Shown: positions 36,599 to 46,917, numbered from the stretch's first letter. The stretch: 47,066 bases of DNA from an uncultured Clostridia bacterium (GCA_947087265.1 CAMUBY010000008.1:1-47066), one strand, 5' to 3'. Notes: generated from the sequence alone by a model not told the origin. Translations and numbers: made by a program.

Positions 36599-36609
36599 GC
36601 AGTTCGACT

Positions 36610-39600
36610 TTACGCTTCCGTGAAGGTAATTTCAAATGTTCCGCCTTTTTCTGATTTAACAAGCAAGTAGGAACTATACCATTCGCTGAAAGTGTTTTCA
36701 AATCCACTTACAATTTCCTGCGGTTCGTTATCGAGTGCGCCGCGAAGGTTATATACCTTCATGTCGGCAGAACTGAATGTTACGGTGTATACGTCGCTTT
36801 TTGCGATTTCAAAGTAATATTCGCCGTTCGCTTCCAGCGTAATCGTTTTTGTGCCCGCAGTAACCTTCGTAGGCAAATCTATCGAGCCTTCTGCAGGAGG
36901 TTCTGCCCAAGTAACTGTAAATTCAACGTCAATCGGAAGGAAACTTACCGCAGATTCATCAATTGCCAAAGCAAAGCAAAGTTCTTCATTTGCTTTTAAG
37001 AGGAATGAGTAGGAAACCGTCATGGTACCCCAATCGACTTCGCCTAAAAGTTCGTCGTCCCAATTCAAAATGTTGGCGTCAGCGGTGTTAAGCGTGATGG
37101 TGTAATAGCCGTCTTTTTGAGCGGTGAACACATAGTAGAATTTTTCGGATTCATAGATAGGAGTGCCGTCAGGTCTTGTATCTACTTCAATTTTGTCTAT
37201 AAAGGATGCATTCCCCGTATATGAATCTTGCGAATTTTCAATTTGAATATTGAACGGATGGTTTTTATCGTTTACTTCTTTTTGCAAAATTTCAAAGTAC
37301 ACAGTGTCCGCTTTTCCATTATAGGAGGAAATGAGGAATTCCACAGGGGTATTTTCCACCGTCAGAGTGATTGCAAAGCCTGCGCCTTCACCTGTTAAAA
37401 CGTCGTTTGCATAAATTGTTGCATTCTTATCGGTAGTTTTAATCGTGTAAGTGCCGGGAGCGGAAAGTACATAGTGTACGGATTCAGTACCGTTATATTC
37501 CGCCGCATAGAGTCCCATTTCGCCGACGGTAAACGGCGTTTCCGTAGAGCCCGTGCCTCCCGTAGGATTCTTGGTTGAAATAGCGCTCTTTACAATGTTT
37601 ACCGTAACGTTTTCGGCGCCGGCGTAGTCCCCTGAAACCAAAAGGAATACAACCGTTTCTCCGTTTTTGATAATGACGTTTTCGGTGGTGAAAGCACGTT
37701 CCAGATATTCGTCCTCATATGCGGAAACGGGAACATCGGAGGTAAACGTAAACGAATAGATTGCGTTTTCGTTAGCAGTAAATCCTGCCCAAATACGCGT
37801 ATAATAATCGATTTCCACATCAAATACATAGCCGTCGGAAATGATATAAGGATTATCGATTGAGGTGCCGATGGGGGCGGTAAGCGAGAGCTTTACGGTA
37901 CAAGCCGAACTTGCGGTAAGCGTAAACATTCCCATGGAGGAAACGATATCCTGAGAAGGGGTAACGCCCGACCCGTTTACGGAAATTTCCGCTTGAGCAT
38001 TGAAACTGTTGGTCAAGAATTGCAGATATTTCGTTCCTGCGGCATCAAACGTAATCGAGTATGTGCCGTACTCTACACGGTAGGGCGAATCTTGCGTTCC
38101 GTCGCCTATGCCGGGCACAGGGTCAGGAAGGTCACCGTTGTCGTAATAGAATGCGGAGAAGAGCCACAGGCTGTCGAGCGTAGAGTTCATACTGCTCAGA
38201 TATCCGACGTTTGCATTCGCATAGAGCTGCAAGAATTCTTTCAGTTCGTCGTTTAACGGATACACGCCGTCGGCATTTACATATTTAATGTAATACTCGC
38301 CTTCGGGGGTTCCGGGAATCAGATTGCCCGCAGTGTCCGTTTCCATTTTTGCAAATCCGCGCAGCATTTTTGCATAGTTGTTTAAGATATAAGGTTTGGT
38401 CGGGTCGTTTTTGTCTTGCTCGGGTGTAACGTCAAACATATACGGAGTGCCGCCGTCGCCGTCTAACGCTTCAAAAGCAACGTCGAAATATTCTTCTATG
38501 ACGCCTTTCAATTGAATCACAATAATCGGTCCGTTTGCGGCATTCAAGTGATAGTTGCCGTCCGAGCCTTTGATGACGCGTGCATTTGTGCCGTTCACAC
38601 CCACAGGGGTAAGTTTGCCTTGCTGCGCGCCGTATTGCGAAAGGGTACTTTGTACTTCCACAATATTAATTACTGTTTTCTTAGTTTCCGTGGGGTCACC
38701 CAAACGCTCAAATTTTACGGTGATTTCAACAGGATAGGTTTGCGTTTCCGTGTTCACGGTGAAATTCCAACGCGAATTGGTCGGCTCAGTCGTAAGATTT
38801 CCGTTGCCGTCTTTATTGAAGAGGTTTTCGTTATAAATTTCGAAAACAATCTCTTTCTCCGTGGTATTGACGTTTGCGAAATTCACGGTGAAGTTGCCTT
38901 CCGTCAAAATCGAGAACTTATATTGACCTTCCGTTGCGGGACGGAACGAAACAAACGCAGGGAGTTCTTCTTTGATTTGAACTTTGTGGCTGCCCGTTTC
39001 CGAAATGAGATAGTTATTGGTTTCAGGCGGGGCGACAATTACAAACTGAACGGTTTCAGCTGCTTCCGCTTTTGCAGAGATGACAAAGTCTTGCATGGCG
39101 GTACAGCTCATTCCCGAACCCATTGTTTTGCTGGGGCTCATTACGTTTTGAACCGTGCTCTGGTTGTATGAGTTGCCGTGTAACTTGACTTCGCAAGAGG
39201 AAGTTTTGTCTGCATAGAGCGTGTATTCTCCCGTTTGCGGAGCACGGAACACAAAATACTGAGTTTCGCCTGCAGCAAGCGTTGCGGTAACGGTATATGC
39301 GTCTCTGCCTTTATCAATGGCTGCTTCCTTAAACGTCGAGGAGCGGTTAATTGCTTTATAGAACGCATTCTTCGCATCGTTGTCCATGGTGGTTTCGGTG
39401 GGAATGCGCGTGTTCGTTAACAAATGAAACGACACGTTACCGCCGGAATTGGAAACAGTATAAGAAGTGTTATCGCTGTAATCCATATTGTAAGCAAAGC
39501 CGTTGGGAGGTGTGATGAATACGTAGCCTTTCATTGCGCTGACGCTAATGGAAAGTTCGCCGTCCGCATTCGTTTGCCCCAACAATGACTGGTTGCCCGT

Positions 39601-40068
39601 AACGGTAGCGGAATACAATACCGGAATGTTATTGAGAGGCGCACCCGCAGGGCCGGTTACTTTGAATGAGTATTTTACGAGCGACGATAAAGGTACGAGT
39701 TTTACCGTTTGGGGCTGACCTCTGAAATTGATAGTATACAAATCGTTGCTCATCGCATAGCCGTTCGGCAAAGTGCTTTCCACAACCGAGATGCGGTAAT
39801 TGTCTTCGGGGAGTTCCGCCGTGATTTTACCGGTACTGTCGGTGGTGTATTCTTTTGAAAAATCACTGCCGCCGTCCGCTTTGGTGAAAGTGAATTTAAC
39901 ACCTGCCGCGGGGTCGTTATTCGGTAAAAGCACAGTGAAAGTATAAGTTGTTTTCTCGCTTTCATCTTCGTCGTCATTGCCGCCGCAAGCGGTGAATACG
40001 CCGATGGAAAGCGTAACGAGGAAAACGAAACTTAATACAATCAGTAATCTTTTCCATGCTTGTTTCAT
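36610..40068 (-). CDS. Large multi-domain surface lipoprotein with SpaA/Cna-B-like N-terminus
   Basis: A 1152-residue exported lipoprotein; lipidation Cys at 28 (FTAC-GGN) followed by an acidic linker. The first domains (about 40-125 and 130-215) show the Cna-B/transthyretin pattern of a repeated YTFTVLLPNNDPAAGVKFTF...DSTGKITAELPEDNYRI...LPNGY type. The rest is a long series of beta-sandwich modules in which phrases such as YYFEIAKSD, KYLQFLTNSF, YVFTAQKDGYYTITLNT and VHYVLSAPGTYTI recur, like bacterial pre-peptidase C-terminal (PPC) domains. No catalytic motif is seen. AAGGAG precedes the ATG, and the gene follows the small lipoprotein gene by 21 bp in one operon. It may be a binding or adhesion protein. 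Confidence 0.82.
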   Translation of the reverse strand: MKQAWKRLLIVLSFVFLVTLSIGVFTACGGNDDEDESEKTTYTFTVLLPNNDPAAGVKFTFTKADGGSDFSKEYTTDSTGKITAELPEDNYRISVVESTLPNGYAMSNDLYTINFRGQPQTVKLVPLSSLVKYSFKVTGPAGAPLNNIPVLYSATVTGNQSLLGQTNADGELSISVSAMKGYVFITPPNGFAYNMDYSDNTSYTVSNSGGNVSFHLLTNTRIPTETTMDNDAKNAFYKAINRSSTFKEAAIDKGRDAYTVTATLAAGETQYFVFRAPQTGEYTLYADKTSSCEVKLHGNSYNQSTVQNVMSPSKTMGSGMSCTAMQDFVISAKAEAAETVQFVIVAPPETNNYLISETGSHKVQIKEELPAFVSFRPATEGQYKFSILTEGNFTVNFANVNTTEKEIVFEIYNENLFNKDGNGNLTTEPTNSRWNFTVNTETQTYPVEITVKFERLGDPTETKKTVINIVEVQSTLSQYGAQQGKLTPVGVNGTNARVIKGSDGNYHLNAANGPIIVIQLKGVIEEYFDVAFEALDGDGGTPYMFDVTPEQDKNDPTKPYILNNYAKMLRGFAKMETDTAGNLIPGTPEGEYYIKYVNADGVYPLNDELKEFLQLYANANVGYLSSMNSTLDSLWLFSAFYYDNGDLPDPVPGIGDGTQDSPYRVEYGTYSITFDAAGTKYLQFLTNSFNAQAEISVNGSGVTPSQDIVSSMGMFTLTASSACTVKLSLTAPIGTSIDNPYIISDGYVFDVEIDYYTRIWAGFTANENAIYSFTFTSDVPVSAYEDEYLERAFTTENVIIKNGETVVFLLVSGDYAGAENVTVNIVKSAISTKNPTGGTGSTETPFTVGEMGLYAAEYNGTESVHYVLSAPGTYTIKTTDKNATIYANDVLTGEGAGFAITLTVENTPVEFLISSYNGKADTVYFEILQKEVNDKNHPFNIQIENSQDSYTGNASFIDKIEVDTRPDGTPIYESEKFYYVFTAQKDGYYTITLNTADANILNWDDELLGEVDWGTMTVSYSFLLKANEELCFALAIDESAVSFLPIDVEFTVTWAEPPAEGSIDLPTKVTAGTKTITLEANGEYYFEIAKSDVYTVTFSSADMKVYNLRGALDNEPQEIVSGFENTFSEWYSSYLLVKSEKGGTFEITFTEA

Positions 40069-40089
40069 ATTTATTTCTCCTTCTTAAAT

Positions 40090-40500
40090 TTAGTCGGCGG
40101 CTACCAGTTTGATGGTGAACGAATGTCCTACGTCATCGGTGAACCAGCCGTCGTTCGTTTCCGCCTTGTAGCCGTTAGGCAGACCGTTTACGAAATCTGC
40201 GGGCGTGCCGGGCATTCCGCTCACGATTGCTACGTGATAGTTTGCCGATTTGTCCATCAGTTCGGGATTGGGCGTTGCAACGCCTTTTTCATCGGTTTGG
40301 GCATTAACGCAAGTCTTTTCGTTTCCGTTCTCGTCAAGGATACAGAATTTTACCCAAACGCCCGCAACAGGCGTTCCGTCGGGGAGAGTTACCTTAGCGC
40401 TGAAATCGTCATTGCCACCGCAAGCTGCAAAAATTCCGCAGGTAAGTGCAAGGGTAAGCACGGCAAACAGTACCGTAAACTTCTTCCACAGTTTGTTCAT
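40090..40500 (-). CDS. Small lipoprotein with one Cna-B-like domain
   Basis: A 136-residue exported lipoprotein: lipidation Cys at 27 (FAAC-GGN) and then one beta-sandwich domain of the Cna-B/SpaA or carboxypeptidase-regulatory type (KVTLPDGTPVAGVWVKFCI, TDEKGVATPNPE, GLPNGYKAE). The same domain type opens the two large lipoproteins on either side, so this is a one-domain paralogue. It has two Cys in the mature domain (C52 and C61 approximately) that could form a disulfide. AGGAGG lies before the ATG, and it is the first gene of the two-gene operon. Confidence 0.82.
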   Translation of the reverse strand: MNKLWKKFTVLFAVLTLALTCGIFAACGGNDDFSAKVTLPDGTPVAGVWVKFCILDENGNEKTCVNAQTDEKGVATPNPELMDKSANYHVAIVSGMPGTPADFVNGLPNGYKAETNDGWFTDDVGHSFTIKLVAAD

Positions 40501-40536
40501 ATAGTTACCTCCTGAAAATGTTAATCATAGTATGTG

Positions 40537-40552
40537 CCGAACTGCCGTTCGG
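40537..40552. promoter_or_regulatory. Inverted repeat in the leader of the small lipoprotein gene
   Basis: CCGAAC-TGCC-GTTCGG, between promoter and start codon. It shares the TGCCGAAC word with the palindrome in the leader of the 43753 lipoprotein gene, which hints at a common regulator or RNA element. Confidence 0.4.
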
Positions 40553-40569
40553 TATCTCTATCTATAATA

Positions 40570-40598
40570 ATTTTATCACAAAGCGCAAAATAAAGCAA
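40570..40598 (-). promoter_or_regulatory. Promoter for the two-lipoprotein operon
   Basis: On the minus strand TTGCTT (40598-40593), 17-bp spacer, TAAAAT (40575-40570), preceded by TG for an extended -10. Confidence 0.7.
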
Positions 40599-40720
40599 AC
40601 GGATTATTACAACTTGTATGATTAGTTTGTATAATTTTATGCAATCGTAGAATATTTACTCGTAAAAAATCGAATATATACAATAATATTTATAAATTAG
40701 GACGGAAAGGTTTTTCGGAT

Positions 40721-40746
40721 AAAAAAAACCTCTCCTTACGGAGAGG
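40721..40746 (-). terminator. Terminator of the TlpA lipoprotein gene
   Basis: A 7-bp stem CCTCTCC/GGAGAGG (40729-40735 with 40740-40746) followed on the minus strand by T8. The rest of 40501-40762 shows only the promoter and inverted repeat listed. Confidence 0.85.
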
Positions 40747-40762
40747 GAAAAAATATTTTTTA

Positions 40763-43753
40763 TCAATCGAGGTCTGCGATGGAGTAAACCTGATAGTAGT
40801 AGCACATCATGAGCCATTCGCGTTCAATGTATTTGCCCTGCGTCTGGCGCATACCGCTGATTCTGTGAGCAAACTGTTCGAGAATATTTGCAAGCCTGGT
40901 GTCTACTTGCATCATGCCTTTCAATTCGCCTTCGTTTGCTTCCGCCTGTGCAAGATATGCCTTCATGGTATTGGTGTAGTCGGAAGTCTTCGAGAAGTCA
41001 AAGTTGTACGCTTTAAGATATTCTTCAAACGTATCGTATCCCTCGGGAAGTTTGGAAGGGTCGCTGTAATCGCTTGCATATTTTTCCGTACCGTTTTTGC
41101 TGAAATCAAAAGTCAGCGTATCGTACAGGCAGTGTTTTTTAACGTCTACAGCAACTTCGTCTTTACTGTCTTCGGGTTTGTAATCGGGCTTGAAAATGGG
41201 GTTACCGTAGTCGTCATTCAGCGTATAAATATACGTAACCGGTTTGTTCGAGGAATCGAGCGGAGGATTGAGGATATTCTTGATGGAAGTTTCCGTCAGG
41301 TTGGTTCCGTGCGTCATATCCAAATAAATATTACTCATTTCCGTGCCGTTTTTATTCATTACAACCCATTCGTTTTCATCGTTGATTTTAATCAGGTCGG
41401 AATCGGGAATGGTATTGATAATGTTGTAATAGTAACCCAACGTTTCGGCAATTTTAAGGTCATAGGTATAACCGCCTAAGGTAACGGGGGTGAGAATGCT
41501 GACGGATTCGCCTACGTTTTCAATACCGAGTTGGTAAGAGCCCATATCGGCAGGGTAGGAGAAGCAGCAGCGTACATAATATTTCACGCCCGCCTTCATG
41601 GGGATATAGAATACGAAGTCGCCCTCATAATCTACCGGCGTACCGCCCACTTCATTTCCGTCGGTGTCTTCAATCCAGCACATCGGGTCGGATTGAGCTT
41701 TTGTCGGTGTGCCGTTGGGCAGAGGAACGCCCTGTGCATTTTTCGAAGTAAATTTGTAAACCGCCGTCGTCGTAGGAGTGAACGAATAATAAATTCCGCG
41801 CAACGGGCTGAAAAGTTCGATGGTATTTAAGCCGCTGTCAGGAGTCGTAGCAGTGGTTTCGTGTAATTCGTCTGCTGCAAACGGAGCAATTCCCCGAATC
41901 GGGTTTTTGTCTGCGATTCCCGCGCCCGTGCCGTAGTGCAGATAATACGAGCACATTTCCAGCCATTCGTTTTCGGTATTTGCACCGAGATTTTGCGCCA
42001 TGAGTACGAGTACGTCGTGCAGTTCCTTTGTTACCGGAACATAGCCCCTGATATTTGAATAGGAAGCATATGACGAATACTCAATAATTTTGTCGTTATA
42101 ATCTACTCCGTCGAATACGCACAAACCGTTATAGGCGTAAGAATAGAGCGATTGGTTGCTCCAATGCGAGGTGGTGAACATCATGTTTGCAAGAACATAG
42201 GGTCCGTTAGGTTGGTTCTTGTCATCCAACAAGTGGTAGTAACCGTCACCGCCGTTTGCAGGGTCGGAATAGCCGACAGCAACATAATTAGCCCAGGACA
42301 ACACATCGTTGTTGTTTTGCAGCTGCGAGGCGCAGGGGTAGAGGATATCGCGCGAAACGTCTGCGGCAGCTATCTCGTCTACCGTAGCGAAACGCACGTT
42401 GCGGATACGTACTTCATCCGTGTAAACGGAATTATCGGGATTCCTTTCGTCCGTATTGTAGAGCAGTACGACAGAATAATCGCCTTCTTCCGCGGCAACA
42501 AACGCATAATAAGTCTTCCAGCCGTCGGTAATACCCGTAAAGGTATCGAGCGGGGTTAAGCCGTCGTTATCGACCATAATATAGAGATAGTCATAGTCCG
42601 TTTCTACCGAAGTGTAATAATCAAATGCGAGGACCTGACCTTTTTGGGCATGGAAATCGATAAAGAGGGTTGCAAAGGAATAGGCTTGTTTCCCTCTGTT
42701 GGAGTTGTAAGCGTAGGGTAAGCCGTCAGCGTCTGTTTCAACCAGGAAGGGCCAGGAATATTCCGCCGTCGAAGATTCGGTATCCGCGCGGTAGGTTCCG
42801 TTAAAACCGTTCGCATTCAGCGCCGCTTCCAGAACGGAAGATTCGGGGTTGGGTACGTCGGGTTTCGGTTTCTCGATTTCTTCGCCCGGGTTTGAGGGGT
42901 CCTTGTTGTAGTTGTCCTGCGTATAGTCGTCGCTGATATATTTGTCGAAAGTCTGCGTAAATTCCGCAACGGAAATAATCGCACCCGATTCGATGCTGCA
43001 AATTACACCGTAACGGTCGATGATAATGGAGGTGGGAACGGGACCCGACGATGTTACGTTGAAGTTGGATTTCAGATTGATAGAATCTGATGCTACTTCA
43101 AAAGTGAGTCCGTTTTGATTTTTGTAATCGGTTGCCGCCGATAAACTGTCGGAAACGGAAATTGCGAGAATTTCCATTTGGTCTTTGTAAAGTTTATCGG
43201 GTTTTTCGGTCGTCGCCGAAGTGTACGCCGCGGACATATAAGGGAATTCCGAAGTGCAGGGACCGCACCAGGTTGCCCAGAAGTTGATGAGCACCATTCT
43301 TTTCTGCTGCTTTTCAATCACTTCGGAAAGTTTGAATTCGCCGCCGCTTGTATTAACGGTAAAATCATACATAACGTCGCCCAGGTGATAGAGGTAGCCT
43401 GTGGGCGCCTGGCTTTGAATGACGTGCGAAACGAGTTCGATTTTTAATTCTTTTTCGTCTTTCTTGGTCTTCACCGTATTTTCAGGCTGTTCGTAACCTG
43501 CGGGGAGTCCGGAAAGACGTACTTCGTATTCGCCCATACTTGCTTCGAGCTTTACGTTCCCTGTATTGTCGGTTTTTCCTTTTGCAACGGAACTGCCGTT
43601 ATACAGTTCAACGGTTACGTCTTTTAACGGCGCGCCGCCAACCGATTGCACGGTTATCGTGTAACTGTCTTTTTCGCCGCCGCACGCAACCAGACCGCAC
43701 GTGAACAGTACCGCGCAGAGAACGGAAAAAGCGATGATAGCAATTTTCTTCAT
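40763..43753 (-). CDS. Large surface lipoprotein with Cna-B-like and TlpA-like thioredoxin domains
   Basis: A 996-residue exported lipoprotein; lipidation Cys at 24 (LVAC-GG). Residues about 30-110 are a Cna-B-like domain (GGAPLKDVTVELYN, TDNTGNVKLEASMGEYEV, LPAGYEQ). Residues about 125-285 are a TlpA/ResA-type thioredoxin with WCGPC at 162-166 and the cis-Pro segment VPTSIIIDRYG. The remaining ~700 residues are beta-rich modules and a helical segment, with FTPTTTAVYKFTSK and GVKYYVRCCFSYPADMGSYQLGIEN resembling PPC domains. The start at 43753 has AGGAGG before it; a longer in-frame start at 43873 would add 40 residues ahead of the signal peptide and is rejected. The thioredoxin could receive electrons from the polyferredoxin-thioredoxin encoded 7 kb away. 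Confidence 0.88.
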   Translation of the reverse strand: MKKIAIIAFSVLCAVLFTCGLVACGGEKDSYTITVQSVGGAPLKDVTVELYNGSSVAKGKTDNTGNVKLEASMGEYEVRLSGLPAGYEQPENTVKTKKDEKELKIELVSHVIQSQAPTGYLYHLGDVMYDFTVNTSGGEFKLSEVIEKQQKRMVLINFWATWCGPCTSEFPYMSAAYTSATTEKPDKLYKDQMEILAISVSDSLSAATDYKNQNGLTFEVASDSINLKSNFNVTSSGPVPTSIIIDRYGVICSIESGAIISVAEFTQTFDKYISDDYTQDNYNKDPSNPGEEIEKPKPDVPNPESSVLEAALNANGFNGTYRADTESSTAEYSWPFLVETDADGLPYAYNSNRGKQAYSFATLFIDFHAQKGQVLAFDYYTSVETDYDYLYIMVDNDGLTPLDTFTGITDGWKTYYAFVAAEEGDYSVVLLYNTDERNPDNSVYTDEVRIRNVRFATVDEIAAADVSRDILYPCASQLQNNNDVLSWANYVAVGYSDPANGGDGYYHLLDDKNQPNGPYVLANMMFTTSHWSNQSLYSYAYNGLCVFDGVDYNDKIIEYSSYASYSNIRGYVPVTKELHDVLVLMAQNLGANTENEWLEMCSYYLHYGTGAGIADKNPIRGIAPFAADELHETTATTPDSGLNTIELFSPLRGIYYSFTPTTTAVYKFTSKNAQGVPLPNGTPTKAQSDPMCWIEDTDGNEVGGTPVDYEGDFVFYIPMKAGVKYYVRCCFSYPADMGSYQLGIENVGESVSILTPVTLGGYTYDLKIAETLGYYYNIINTIPDSDLIKINDENEWVVMNKNGTEMSNIYLDMTHGTNLTETSIKNILNPPLDSSNKPVTYIYTLNDDYGNPIFKPDYKPEDSKDEVAVDVKKHCLYDTLTFDFSKNGTEKYASDYSDPSKLPEGYDTFEEYLKAYNFDFSKTSDYTNTMKAYLAQAEANEGELKGMMQVDTRLANILEQFAHRISGMRQTQGKYIEREWLMMCYYYQVYSIADLD

Positions 43754-43786
43754 GTTCTGCCTCCTGAATGTTTCCGTAATGTCGGT

Positions 43787-43804
43787 TTCGGCAATATTGC
43801 CGAA
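43787..43804. promoter_or_regulatory. 18-bp perfect palindrome in the leader of the TlpA lipoprotein gene
   Basis: TTCGGCAATATTGCCGAA, 33 bases before the start codon on the minus strand. The size and symmetry suit a dimeric repressor operator. Confidence 0.5.
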
Positions 43805-43814
43805 CACGTTTACG

Positions 43815-43843
43815 GTATACATTATAATATAGTATACATTATA
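43815..43843. repeat. Two 12-bp direct repeats overlapping -10-like boxes
   Basis: GTATACATTATA occurs at 43815-43826 and 43832-43843, 17 bp apart. On the minus strand each contains TATAAT, so they either are alternative -10 boxes for the TlpA lipoprotein gene or operator sites. Confidence 0.5.
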
Positions 43844-43953
43844 GAGTTTAACATAGGAGACAAAAAAATGCAATTAAATTCAAGCAAAAAAATAAATTAT
43901 CCAAAAATTTCGTATAAACCGAGCATTTTATTTGTATATATACATATTTATGA

Positions 43954-44937
<984 letters not shown>

Positions 44938-45005
44938 GTTCTAATTTTTGTCGAATCGTCTGCCGCGCGGCGTGCGGCGGAAAATTTCAAATCCGAAACA
45001 AACGC

Positions 45006-45029
45006 GACCCCGCAGATTTCTGCGGGGTC
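45006..45029. terminator. Hairpin after the collagen-like gene
   Basis: An 11-bp GC-rich stem (45006-45016 with 45019-45029) with a minimal loop, but a poor T-tract (TTAATC). It is a likely but imperfect terminator. The rest of 44938-45166 contains only the next promoter. Confidence 0.65.
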
Positions 45030-45060
45030 TTAATCGGACGCATTTAGACGTAAAAAACAA

Positions 45061-45089
45061 TTGCAATTTTTCACTGTCTGTTATATGAT
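45061..45089 (+). promoter_or_regulatory. Promoter for the FtsX/LolD-like pair
   Basis: TTGCAA (45061-45066), 17-bp spacer, TATGAT (45084-45089). Confidence 0.7.
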
Positions 45090-45166
45090 AGGAATACTGC
45101 AAAAATCGGAAAAATTGCAAATATTTCGCTTTGCTTTTTAATTACAGTATGTAGAGGTTAATAACG

Positions 45167-46258
45167 GTGGGTTTCGCATGGAAGGAACTGTTTTACGAAA
45201 AGAAAAAATATATATTGATTGAACTTGTCATAATTCTGCTGATGTTTATGGTATTGTTTTTATCGGGCTTGGTAGAAGGACTGGACCGCTCGATTATTTC
45301 GGGTGTTGCGGATATGGACGCGGAATATTTTCTGCTCAGCGATTCGGCGGGAAAGGTATTGACGAATTCCAAAATCGATACAAAAACTTACGAACAACTG
45401 CAAACGCAAACAACGGCAGAATATACGCCGTTCAACGTTCAGCGGTTGTTTCTCTCGCAAAAGGGTAGCGAAGAAAAACTTGACGTTACATATTTTGCAA
45501 TCGAATCGGGCAGTTTTTTAGAACCGAAAGTTTATAAAGGAGCGCAGTTTTCAGAATCGGAAATACAGCACCCAATAATTTTAGACGACGATTTTGCGTT
45601 GCATGATATTGAAGTAGGAGATACCGTTCTTGACGCTTCGTCGGCTTTGGAATTTACGGTCGTCGGGTTTGCCAAAGACAAAATGTACGGTCACATTTCT
45701 ATCGGTTATATTACCTTAAACTCTTTTATTGAGATGGGCAGGCTGCAAAATTCCGCCTATGAAACTACATATCATGCCGTTGCAATCAAGGGAACAGATA
45801 TAAACCGAATCAATTTGGAAAAGACGGAATTACTCAAAAAATCGGAAGTCGTTGCCAACATCCCGTCCTACGAAATTATCCATTTAACGATTACGGCAAT
45901 CGAATGGGTGCTGGTGGCAATCACCGCCGCAATTATCGGCGTATTCTATTATATAATTACCATACAGAAACGCAAACAGTTCGGAGTGATGAAAGCAATC
46001 GGAATCGGCATGGGGCGGTTAACGGGAATGGTGGCAGGGCAGGTCGGTATCGTTTCCGCGGTCGGCGTTATTCTTGCAAATATTCTTACCGTGACCATGT
46101 CGGCAGTGCTTCCCGCAACCATGCCGTTTTTCTTGAATATCGCAAATTTCTGTATTGTGTCCGTTGCGTTTGTGTTCATTTGTATTGCGAGCAGCCTCGT
46201 TTCGGTGTTAACAATTTCGAGAGTCGACCCGATGAAAGCAATAGGAGGGGAAGCATGA
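45167..46258 (+). CDS. ABC transporter permease, FtsX/MacB type
   Basis: A 363-residue membrane protein. The first helix (about 16-37) is followed by a ~200-residue extracytoplasmic MacB-like periplasmic-core domain (about 40-235). Three helices follow at about 242-265, 290-315 and 325-350, and the FtsX motif QKRKQFGVMKAIGIG comes after helix 2. This is the four-helix topology of FtsX/LolE/MacB-type mechanotransmission permeases. The start is GTG at 45167 with AGAGG before it. The stop overlaps the ATPase start (ATGA). Substrates in this family range from lipoproteins to antimicrobial peptides; none can be assigned here. Confidence 0.88.
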   Translation: MGFAWKELFYEKKKYILIELVIILLMFMVLFLSGLVEGLDRSIISGVADMDAEYFLLSDSAGKVLTNSKIDTKTYEQLQTQTTAEYTPFNVQRLFLSQKGSEEKLDVTYFAIESGSFLEPKVYKGAQFSESEIQHPIILDDDFALHDIEVGDTVLDASSALEFTVVGFAKDKMYGHISIGYITLNSFIEMGRLQNSAYETTYHAVAIKGTDINRINLEKTELLKKSEVVANIPSYEIIHLTITAIEWVLVAITAAIIGVFYYIITIQKRKQFGVMKAIGIGMGRLTGMVAGQVGIVSAVGVILANILTVTMSAVLPATMPFFLNIANFCIVSVAFVFICIASSLVSVLTISRVDPMKAIGGEA

Positions 46259-46917
46259 GCGAATACAGATTGCAATTGGAAGAAATTCGGAAAACGTTCC
46301 GCGACGGTTCGGAAACGCACACCGTGCTGGACGGCGTTTCTCTCGGCGTACAAAAAGGAGAGTTTGCCGCTATTGTCGGTCCGTCCGGTTCGGGCAAGAG
46401 CACGCTTCTTACCATTGCGGGAATGCTGCTTTCGCCCGATTCGGGTACGGTGAGTATTGCGGGTGAAAACGTCACGCAAGCAACAAAAAAGGAGTGGACG
46501 AAAATCCGCCGCGAACATCTGGGCTTCATCTTTCAGAATCACCAACTGTTGCCGTATCTGAAAGCGAGAGAGCAACTCACCATGTTTCAATTGAAGGAAT
46601 ACCGAGATAAGGTAAATATCGATGAAATGCTTTCCGAACTGGATATTGAAGCGTGCAGAAATCAGTATCCTTCAGAAATGTCGGGAGGGCAGAAACAACG
46701 GGTAGCCATTGCAAGGGCATTTGTAAACGACCCTGATTTGATTCTTGCCGACGAGCCGACTGCCAGCCTCGACGGCGAGCACGGGCGGCAGGTAGTGGAG
46801 ATGATACGTATGGAAGTAAAGAAATACGGGAAAGCCGCCGTCATGGTAACGCATGACGAACGGGTGTTGGATTTGGTCGATTGCGTGTATCGTTTGGAGA
46901 AAGGAAAACTGATATAA
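46255..46917 (+). CDS. ABC transporter ATP-binding protein, LolD/MacB type
   Basis: A 220-residue ATPase of normal size for the family. Walker A is GPSGSGKST near residue 42, the Q-loop is FIFQNHQLLPYL, the signature is MSGGQKQR, Walker B is LILADEPTASLD and the H-loop is THD. The Q-loop context NHQLLP is typical of the LolD/FtsE/MacB group. The ATG at 46255 is set by AGGAGGGG 5 bases upstream and overlaps the permease stop. Confidence 0.93.
   Translation: MSEYRLQLEEIRKTFRDGSETHTVLDGVSLGVQKGEFAAIVGPSGSGKSTLLTIAGMLLSPDSGTVSIAGENVTQATKKEWTKIRREHLGFIFQNHQLLPYLKAREQLTMFQLKEYRDKVNIDEMLSELDIEACRNQYPSEMSGGQKQRVAIARAFVNDPDLILADEPTASLDGEHGRQVVEMIRMEVKKYGKAAVMVTHDERVLDLVDCVYRLEKGKLI

Noticed and set aside
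43754..43873. 40-residue N-terminal extension of the TlpA lipoprotein
   Set aside because: It would place the signal peptide internally and run through the leader palindrome; ATG 43753 has AGGAGG.
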